A model generated the notes under the pieces. That model was not told the DNA's origin. It worked only from the letters and a program-made list of their open reading frames with translations, and made no database searches. The position numbers were made by a program, and so were the translations under genes. From NCBI GenBank assembly GCA_964451365.1, contig CAYVIB010000011.1, positions 62,001 through 126,000 on the forward strand: a stretch of DNA of 64,000 nt, read 5' to 3'. This document shows, piece after piece, positions 53,305-60,063 of this stretch. The DNA comes from CAYVIB01 sp964451365 (GTDB taxonomy: Bacteria > Pseudomonadota > Gammaproteobacteria > Pseudomonadales > Cellvibrionaceae). The stretch's first letter is position 1; every line of letters begins with the position of its first letter.

Positions 53305-54578
53305 TGCCAGGCCGTCTCACGGATAAATTTGGCAAGAAAAGCCTGAGCGTTCTCCCGAGAAACGCCCGACAAGGTGAAATGAGTAATAAACGATTCATCC
53401 GTTTTGTCGATACTGGCGGAGATATACAGCACATCGTACAGTTCGTGAAATTTTTTATAGGCTCTCACGCAATAGGCAGCCTTGAACACCACCGAATTTT
53501 CCTTGCCAGCCACCGTGTTATCGGTACATTCAAAATTGCCGACATAATCCTTGTCACCGGAATTACCCGGCTGCGCACTCCCAAGCTGGGACGAGAGGCG
53601 GCGATACAGTGCCGACGCGGGCCAGTCGTCCGCTTTAACGTATTGGAACTCGTACTCGATAAATCCGGTGAAGAATGTGTGGTCCAGGTAAATAATCTCC
53701 TGGTTTTTACACCCCTTGGAAATCTGGTTGATGTGGTATTCCTCATCATCGTCGCTCTCACCCCAGCATTCCACCGCGTTGTGGATCTGGCCGATTACCT
53801 GCGCGTTGCCGATAGACTCCTTCGGCCACTCACGCGATAAAAGCTCGTTGATCATGAATGTGGTAGCTAAATTTACCTGGTTGCGGATATCTTTATGCAG
53901 GTCCACAGGCTTGAAATTGTTTTCACCGACCTTCTCCACCAGTTCGCGCAGAAATTGCACCGGTACCAGAAAGCCCACCTGGTTACCCGCTGAAGCGACG
54001 TTAACACCAATCACTTCGCCGGATTCAGATAAAGTCGGCCCACCGCTCATGCCGGAATTGATCGCGCCGGAAAAATGAATCTGATCAAAGAAGCGGTCCG
54101 CCACCAATCCGTTGTAATTGCCCTCCACCAGCGTCATTCCCAGGTCAAAAGGGTTGCCGATGGAATACAAAGTACTGCCTTTTCCCGGCGGTCGCCCGGC
54201 CAGCACCAGCGGATCTCCCCTGACGGGAGATCTCAGTACCGCCAGATCGTTAACGGCGTCGACAGCCAATAATTCCAGGTTGTGTTTTTCTCCCTGGTAT
54301 TCAATTTCCACTTTGTATTTTTCCGGCTTCATGGCAACGCTGGACACCACATGATAATTGGTTGCCAATAAGTTACCGCCACCGATAAAAAAGCCGGTGC
54401 CGAGCGAGGACTGACTGCCGGAATGAATTTCGACTATGCGTATCTGGACGATGGATTCGTGAAACCGGGAGTAAACGGACTCAGCCCGGTTGGTAATTTC
54501 CGTTTGTGCCGAAGCGGAAATACACGTAAGGCTGAAAAGGAAAGGAAGAATTAAAATTAATATTTTGGTGATTCGCAA
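53301..54578 (-). CDS. Periplasmic trypsin-like serine protease coupled to the FHA gene
   Basis: 425 residues from the TTG at 54578, which yields a clean signal peptide (RITKILILILPFLFSLTCISASA); the frame is open to a GTG at 54620, but that lies inside a REP-like repeat. The S1 catalytic triad is complete: His76 (ATNYHVV), Asp111 (VNDLAVLR) and Ser178 (NSGMSGGP), a DegP/HtrA-like fold. No PDZ domain is evident; instead about 200 unrecognised C-terminal residues follow, with conserved-looking cysteines (NAVECWGES, KGCKN, NFECTD, AAYCVRA). Substrate unknown. Confidence 0.88.
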   Translation of the reverse strand: MRITKILILILPFLFSLTCISASAQTEITNRAESVYSRFHESIVQIRIVEIHSGSQSSLGTGFFIGGGNLLATNYHVVSSVAMKPEKYKVEIEYQGEKHNLELLAVDAVNDLAVLRSPVRGDPLVLAGRPPGKGSTLYSIGNPFDLGMTLVEGNYNGLVADRFFDQIHFSGAINSGMSGGPTLSESGEVIGVNVASAGNQVGFLVPVQFLRELVEKVGENNFKPVDLHKDIRNQVNLATTFMINELLSREWPKESIGNAQVIGQIHNAVECWGESDDDEEYHINQISKGCKNQEIIYLDHTFFTGFIEYEFQYVKADDWPASALYRRLSSQLGSAQPGNSGDKDYVGNFECTDNTVAGKENSVVFKAAYCVRAYKKFHELYDVLYISASIDKTDESFITHFTLSGVSRENAQAFLAKFIRETAWQ

Positions 54579-54592
54579 AAAAACAATACCTT

Positions 54593-54638
54593 GTAGGGCG
54601 GATAAACGATGGTCCGACACTTCGCTTACCCACCCTGC
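54593..54638. repeat. REP-like palindromic element, copy 2
   Basis: GTAGGGCGGATAAACGA (54593-54609) pairs with TCGCTTACCCACCCTGC (54622-54638) at 13 of 17 positions around a 12-base loop. Its reverse complement matches 34947-34990 closely. It sits just after the sucD stop, within the 68-base gap before the protease start. Confidence 0.7.
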
Positions 54639-54646
54639 AGCATCGA

Positions 54647-55519
54647 TTACCAGCCGGTAACTTCTTTCAGGCCATTGCCAATTTCGGCCAGGCTGCGAAC
54701 GGTTTTTACGCCGGCATCTTCCAATGCCGCGAATTTTTCGTCCGCCGTGCCTTTGCCACCGGCGATAATGGCGCCCGCGTGACCCATGCGTTTGCCGGGA
54801 GGCGCGGTAACACCGGCGATATACGAAACAACCGGCTTGGTGACGTTTTGCTTGATATACGCCGCCGCTTCCTCTTCCGCCGTACCGCCAATTTCACCGA
54901 TCATGACGATGGCTTCGGTTTTGTCATCGTTCTGGAACATTTCCAGAATATCGATAAAGTTGGAACCGGGAATCGGGTCGCCGCCAATACCGACGCAGGT
55001 GGATTGGCCGAAGCCATGATCCGTGGTTTGTTTTACCGCTTCGTATGTCAGGGTACCGGAGCGGGAAACAATGCCGACCCTGCCCGGCTTGTGAATGTGG
55101 CCCGGCATGATGCCGATTTTACACTCGCCGGGTGTTATCACACCAGGGCAGTTCGGCCCGATAAGTCGCACGCCCAGTTCATCGCATTTTACTTTTGCGT
55201 AAAGCATATCGATTGTCGGAATACCTTCGGTGATGCAGACAATCAATTTCACACCGCTGTGGGCTGCCTCCAGAATGGAGTCCTTGCAAAACGGCGCCGG
55301 AACATAAATAACGGAAGCGTCCGCGCCGGTTTCGGCAACGGCTTCGCTCATGGTGTCAAATACCGGCAGGTTCAAATGCTTCTGGCCACCCTTGCCCGGC
55401 GTGACACCGCCGACTATTTTCGTGCCGTATTCGATGGCCTGCTCGGAATGGAACGTTCCCTGGGAACCGGTGAAGCCCTGGCAAAGAACCTTGGTGTTCT
55501 TGTCGATTAATATGCTCAT
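54647..55519 (-). CDS. sucD: Succinate-CoA ligase alpha subunit SucD
   Basis: 290 residues. CoA-binding GFTGSQGTFHSEQAIEYG near the N-terminus, and GPNCPGVITPGECKIGIMPG; the phosphohistidine is in GHAGAIIAGGKGT. With SucC it converts succinyl-CoA to succinate with NTP formation. Its ATG overlaps the sucC stop by one base (TAATG). It closes the TCA run. Confidence 0.98.
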   Translation of the reverse strand: MSILIDKNTKVLCQGFTGSQGTFHSEQAIEYGTKIVGGVTPGKGGQKHLNLPVFDTMSEAVAETGADASVIYVPAPFCKDSILEAAHSGVKLIVCITEGIPTIDMLYAKVKCDELGVRLIGPNCPGVITPGECKIGIMPGHIHKPGRVGIVSRSGTLTYEAVKQTTDHGFGQSTCVGIGGDPIPGSNFIDILEMFQNDDKTEAIVMIGEIGGTAEEEAAAYIKQNVTKPVVSYIAGVTAPPGKRMGHAGAIIAGGKGTADEKFAALEDAGVKTVRSLAEIGNGLKEVTGW

Positions 55520-56685
55520 TACTGCCCCCCGGCTGCTTTAACCACTTTCTCGGCAGCGTCTGTCAGACTGCTTGCCGCGATAATATTCAGTCCGCTGTCC
55601 GCCAGCACCTTGGCTCCCAGCTCCGCGTTGTTGCCTTCGAGCCGGCATACCACCGGCACCTTCACGCCCACTTCGGCAACCGCGCCGATCACACCCTCGG
55701 CAATCAAATCGCAACGCACGATGCCGCCAAAAATATTGATCAACACCGCTTTGACGTTTTCATCGGAGAGAATAATTTTAAAGGCTTCCACCACACGCTC
55801 CTTGGTTGCACCGCCGCCCACATCGAGGAAGTTGGCGGGCTTGCCGCCGTGCAGTTTAACGATATCCATGGTGCCCATTGCCAGACCGGCACCGTTAACC
55901 ATGCAACCGATGTTGCCGTCGAGCGCAACGTAATTCAGCTCCCACTTCGCCGCGTGCGCCTCGCGCTCGTCTTCCTGCGAAGGATCGTGCATCTCTTTCA
56001 ACTTCGGCTGGCGATACAAAGCATTGCCGTCGATGTTGATTTTGGCATCCAGGCAATGCAGGTTACCTTGCGTGGTAATCACCAGCGGGTTGATTTCGAG
56101 CAGGGACAAATCGCACTCCTCGAACATCTTTGCCAGCGCCAGGAATATCTGCGTGAATTGCTTGATTTGAACGCCTGACAAACCCAGCTTGAAAGCGATT
56201 TCGCGGGCCTGGTAAGGCTGCGCGCCGGTCAGTGGATCGATCACCGCCTTCAGTATTTTCTCCGGCGTTTCATGAGCCACTTTTTCAATTTCAACACCGC
56301 CTTCAGTGGAAGCCATGAAAACGATTCGGCGCGTTGAACGGTCCACTACCGCGCCGAGATAAAGCTCTTTGTCGATATCGGTGCACTCTTCCACCAGGAT
56401 ACGACTGACCGGTTGCCCGTTGGCGTCGGTCTGGTACGTCACAAGGTTATTGCCCAACCACTTTTGTGCAAATTCCTCAATTTCGGATTTGGACGAAACC
56501 AGTTTGACGCCACCCGCTTTTCCACGCCCACCGGCGTGCACCTGGGCTTTCACCACCCATTTGTTGCCACCAATCGTATTAGCGGCGGCGACGGCTTCGG
56601 CCGGTGTTTCCGCGGCAACCCCTTTCGATACGGGCAAACCGTATTCAGCAAAAAGCTGCTTGCCCTGGTACTCGTGTAGGTTCAT
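55519..56685 (-). CDS. sucC: Succinate-CoA ligase beta subunit SucC
   Basis: 388 residues, ATP-grasp fold. It starts MNLHEYQGKQLFAEYGLPV and includes QVHAGGRGKAGGVKL, ALDGNIGCMVNGAGLAMGTMD and NIFGGIVRCD, all SucC signatures. It binds the nucleotide and, with SucD, forms the succinate thiokinase. It follows lpdA by 72 bases. Confidence 0.98.
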   Translation of the reverse strand: MNLHEYQGKQLFAEYGLPVSKGVAAETPAEAVAAANTIGGNKWVVKAQVHAGGRGKAGGVKLVSSKSEIEEFAQKWLGNNLVTYQTDANGQPVSRILVEECTDIDKELYLGAVVDRSTRRIVFMASTEGGVEIEKVAHETPEKILKAVIDPLTGAQPYQAREIAFKLGLSGVQIKQFTQIFLALAKMFEECDLSLLEINPLVITTQGNLHCLDAKINIDGNALYRQPKLKEMHDPSQEDEREAHAAKWELNYVALDGNIGCMVNGAGLAMGTMDIVKLHGGKPANFLDVGGGATKERVVEAFKIILSDENVKAVLINIFGGIVRCDLIAEGVIGAVAEVGVKVPVVCRLEGNNAELGAKVLADSGLNIIAASSLTDAAEKVVKAAGGQ

Positions 56686-56757
56686 AACAATTATCCATTC
56701 ATTTTTTCATTAAAAATAAATGGCCACACAACCGAGGCTGATGGCCGGAAAAATTTC

Positions 56758-58209
56758 TTACTTGCGTTTGCGGTTGGGCATATGAATCGCATGGCCATGA
56801 ACAGCCAGCGCGGCTTCCTTCACCGCTTCCGAAAAGGTTGGATGACCGAAAATAGTCATGCCGATATCTTCCGCGCTGGAACCAAATTCCATCGCAATAG
56901 CCACCTGTTGTACCAGGTCGGATGCCATCGGCCCCACAATATGACAGCCCAGAACGCGATCCGTCTCCGCATGCGCAATCATTTTTACCATGCCCTCGGC
57001 TTCGTTCGCCGCCACGGCGCGACCGATGGCGAGAAATGGAAAGGTACCGACATTGTAGGGCTCGCCATCCGCTTTTAACTGTTCTTCCGTGCGACCGACG
57101 GAGGCGATTTCCGGGTGGGTATAAATCACGTTGGGAATAACGTCGTAATTCATAACAGTTTTTTGCCCGGCGATACGTTCGGCCACCATTACGCCTTCCT
57201 CGGACCCTTTGTGCGCCAGCATCGGACCGCGCACAACATCACCGACAGCCCATACGCCAGGGGCGCTGGTGGAGCACAGGTCATTAACATAAATGGAACC
57301 GCGTTCATCCAGCTTTACGCCGCTGTCTTCCGCCAGCAAACCATCGGTAAACGGCCGGCGGCCGACGCACACGATCAGTTTGTCGAAAGTTTCCTTTTGC
57401 TCATTGCCATCTTTATCAGTGAAAGTGACTTCCACTTCTTTTTTCTTGCCGGAGCCTTTTACCTTGCTGCCGGTAACGCGGCAGCCCAGGCGAATATCCA
57501 GGCCCTGCTTGGTGAGAATTTTTTTGGCTTCCTTCGCAATCTGCTGATCCATAACCGCGAGGAAGGATTCCATCGCTTCCAGCAACACAACCTGGCTGCC
57601 GAGGCGATTCCACACGCTGCCCAATTCCAGGCCGATCACGCCGGCACCGATCACGCCGAGACGCTTGGGCACCTCCTGGAACTCCAGTGCGCCGGTGGAG
57701 TCGACGATCACGTCGTTGTCGACAGGCGCCACAGAGATATTTACCGGCACGGAACCGGAAGCCAGAATGACGTTGTCGGTTTCGAGTACCTGCTCCTTGC
57801 CGTCCTTATCGGTAAACAGTACTTTGTGGCCTGCCAGCAACTTGCCGGTGCCGAAAAGATTCGTCACCTTATTGGCCTGGAAAAGGCCCGTTATACCGCC
57901 AGCCATTTGCTTTACGACCTTGTTTTTGCGCGCGATCATCGCCGGCACATCAATCTTTACATTGCCGGTGGCGATGCCGTGAACACCGAGGGAATCCTTC
58001 GCCTCGTGAAATTTATAGGAGCTGTCGAGCAGCGCCTTGGAGGGAATACAACCGACATTCAGACAGGTTCCGCCGTTGACGATTTTGCCGTCCTTGTCTT
58101 TCCATTTTTCAATACACGCGGTTTTCAGACCCAGTTGGGCCGCGCGAATTGCCGCCACATAACCCGCTGGACCGGAACCGATAACAATAACGTCGTATTT
58201 GTCAGACAT
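56758..58209 (-). CDS. lpdA: Dihydrolipoyl dehydrogenase (E3)
   Basis: 483 residues. FAD loop IGSGPAGYVAAIRAAQLG, redox disulfide Cys49/Cys54 in GGTCLNVGCIPSK, NAD loop GAGVIGLELGSVW and the C-terminal catalytic His in HAHPTFSE-like GHPTFSEAVKEA. It reoxidises the lipoyl groups of SucB in the 2-oxoglutarate dehydrogenase complex. It lies between sucB and sucC, as in Pseudomonas and many relatives. Confidence 0.97.
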   Translation of the reverse strand: MSDKYDVIVIGSGPAGYVAAIRAAQLGLKTACIEKWKDKDGKIVNGGTCLNVGCIPSKALLDSSYKFHEAKDSLGVHGIATGNVKIDVPAMIARKNKVVKQMAGGITGLFQANKVTNLFGTGKLLAGHKVLFTDKDGKEQVLETDNVILASGSVPVNISVAPVDNDVIVDSTGALEFQEVPKRLGVIGAGVIGLELGSVWNRLGSQVVLLEAMESFLAVMDQQIAKEAKKILTKQGLDIRLGCRVTGSKVKGSGKKKEVEVTFTDKDGNEQKETFDKLIVCVGRRPFTDGLLAEDSGVKLDERGSIYVNDLCSTSAPGVWAVGDVVRGPMLAHKGSEEGVMVAERIAGQKTVMNYDVIPNVIYTHPEIASVGRTEEQLKADGEPYNVGTFPFLAIGRAVAANEAEGMVKMIAHAETDRVLGCHIVGPMASDLVQQVAIAMEFGSSAEDIGMTIFGHPTFSEAVKEAALAVHGHAIHMPNRKRK

Positions 58210-58280
58210 AGGTTAAAACCCCAAAATTTAATGCGATTAAATAGATCGACTAAAGAAAATGACTTAATTGTCTCGAACGT

Positions 58281-58337
58281 GTGACAGGCCCTTCTCGTTT
58301 CGACGGAGGAAGGTAAAGCCGCTCGGCAGCCTGTCAC
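58281..58337. other. Inverted repeat between sucB and lpdA
   Basis: GTGACAGGC (58281-58289) and GCCTGTCAC (58329-58337) are perfect inverted arms 39 bases apart in the 173-base gap between sucB and lpdA. It may fold in the polycistronic message; no T-run follows. Confidence 0.4.
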
Positions 58338-58382
58338 TGGACAAAATTCAGTAAAAGTTACTTAGGTTGTAAAAAAGAATGA

Positions 58383-59642
58383 TTACAGTTCCAACAAAAT
58401 ACGTGCAGGATCTTCAATCATATCCTTAATGGCTACCAGAAATTGCACGGCGTCCTTACCATCAATAATCCGGTGATCATATGACAGCGCCAGATACATC
58501 ATCGGGAGAACTTTCACTTCACCGTCGACAGCCATCGGACGCTCCTGGATTTTGTGCATTCCCAGAATCGCCGCCTGCGGCGGGTTCAAAATAGGAGTGG
58601 ACATCAATGACCCGAAGACACCACCATTGGTGATGGTAAAGGTGCCACCGGTCATTTCCTCAATGCCGATTTTACCGTCGCGGGCGCGCACACCAAAATC
58701 GCGAATACCATTTTCCACTTCGGCCAGGCTCATGTTTTCCGCGTTTCGCAACACCGGCACCACCAGCCCCTTGTCGGTGGAAACCGCCACGCCGATGTCC
58801 TGGTAGCCATGATACACGATATCGTTACCGTCGATGGACGCGTTCACGGCCGGGAAACGGCGTAATGCTTCAACCGAGGCCTTGACGAAAAAGCCCATGA
58901 AACCCAGGCGGGTGCCGTTGTGGGTTTTTTCAAACTGGTCCTTGTACTTGCTGCGCAATGCCATTACGGGTGCCATATTGACCTCGTTGAAAGTGGTCAG
59001 CATGGCGGTGGTGTTGGTCGCTTCCAGCAGCCTTTCCGCGATGCGTGCGCGCAGACGGGTCATGGGCACGCGTTTCTCCACCCGGTCGCCGGTCGCTTCG
59101 ATAACCGGTGCCGGTTTTGGCGCGGACACTTTCGGAGCCGGGGCGGCGGTGGAAGTTGCGGCAGGCGCCGGAGAACTTTTTTCGGCTGCCTGTGCGGGTG
59201 GGTTCTTCAGGAAATTGCTGACATCCTCCTTGGTAATACGACCGCCTTTGCCGGTACCGCTGATTTTGGCCAGATCCACACCTTTTTCCTCAGCCATTTT
59301 TTTCGCTGCCGGATTCACGAGACTCTCGCCGTCCTCTTCGGTTGCCGGGGCATGGGTTTCCGTGGAAGCCGGTTGCGATTCGGATGACGGAGCAGCCCCC
59401 GCCGCGCCCTCTTCGAACAGGCCAATCACCTCGTTACTCAGTACCGTTTCACCTTCGCCCTTCTTGATCTCCTTGATGACACCGTCCGCCGGCGCAACGA
59501 CTTCCTGCATCACTTTGTCTGTTTCGATATCGACTATCAGTTCATCTCGCGACACTGCCTCGCCCGGCTTTTTGTGCCAGGTGGCGATGGTGCCTTCCTG
59601 AACGGATTCGGGAAAAGTCGGTGCTTTTATTTCTGTGGCCAT
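58383..59642 (-). CDS. sucB: 2-oxoglutarate dehydrogenase E2, dihydrolipoyl succinyltransferase SucB
   Basis: 419 residues. One lipoyl domain (about 1-78) with lipoyl Lys in DIETDKVMQEV, an Ala/Pro/Glu-rich linker, an E3-binding domain (about 107-145, VNPAAKKMAEEKGVDL), a second Ala/Pro linker and the catalytic core with SYDHRIIDGKDAV. It passes the succinyl group to CoA. The 421 bases between it and upstream sucA hold a MITE-like insertion. Confidence 0.97.
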   Translation of the reverse strand: MATEIKAPTFPESVQEGTIATWHKKPGEAVSRDELIVDIETDKVMQEVVAPADGVIKEIKKGEGETVLSNEVIGLFEEGAAGAAPSSESQPASTETHAPATEEDGESLVNPAAKKMAEEKGVDLAKISGTGKGGRITKEDVSNFLKNPPAQAAEKSSPAPAATSTAAPAPKVSAPKPAPVIEATGDRVEKRVPMTRLRARIAERLLEATNTTAMLTTFNEVNMAPVMALRSKYKDQFEKTHNGTRLGFMGFFVKASVEALRRFPAVNASIDGNDIVYHGYQDIGVAVSTDKGLVVPVLRNAENMSLAEVENGIRDFGVRARDGKIGIEEMTGGTFTITNGGVFGSLMSTPILNPPQAAILGMHKIQERPMAVDGEVKVLPMMYLALSYDHRIIDGKDAVQFLVAIKDMIEDPARILLEL

Positions 59643-59717
59643 TCCAGTTGTGTCCTTTGTTTAAGGCTCAATAAAAAATTTGGGGGTTGCAAAACAAAAA
59701 ATAATACTACCCGTTTA

Positions 59718-60029
59718 GGGCCTGTTAACACTAATTGAATTATCCCTGCCGGAGGTCATTTTTTTGTCCAGCAAGGCAGAGGGAGCGTGGTTTGGTTGCT
59801 CCAAATGAGCGACCGATAACGCCGCTGGGCGAAAAAATGACCCCGGCCCTTCGGGTTGCGGCTGAAAAGGCGCCACTCTGTGTCGCCTATACGGATATAG
59901 GCGAGGAGCGTGAGTAGGAGCGGTAAGCTTTGCTCATCGTTCATTTAGATTTACTAAACTTCTCTCTTCGCGCCTTGATGGCGCCTTTTCAGCCACAACA
60001 GGGACAATTCAATTAGTGTTAACAGGCCC
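59718..60029. mobile_element. 312-bp MITE-like element between sucA and sucB
   Basis: The ends 59718-59748 and 59999-60029 are 31-bp terminal inverted repeats with one mismatch (GGGCCTGTTAACACTAATTG...), flanked by TA on both sides (59716-59717 and 60030-60031), as left by IS630/Tc1-type transposition. Inside are three more dyads: 59754-59772 with 59824-59842 (17 of 19), 59855-59874 with 59980-59999 (19 of 20), and a perfect 9-bp hairpin 59883-59891/59896-59904. No transposase is encoded, so it would need one in trans. Removing it joins CCGTTTAGCAAACGG, a short palindrome. The rest of the 421-base gap (59643-59715, 60032-60063) shows nothing else. Confidence 0.85.
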
Positions 60030-60063
60030 TAGCAAACGGCATGCAGTGAACCCGGCGAAAAAA

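Noticed and set aside
57115..58284. 389-codon plus-strand frame opposite lpdA
   Set aside because: Antisense shadow of a gene with full FAD, NAD and disulfide motifs.
59735..59917. 60-codon frame inside the MITE-like element
   Set aside because: No ribosome site or family; the element's dyads explain the sequence better than a peptide.
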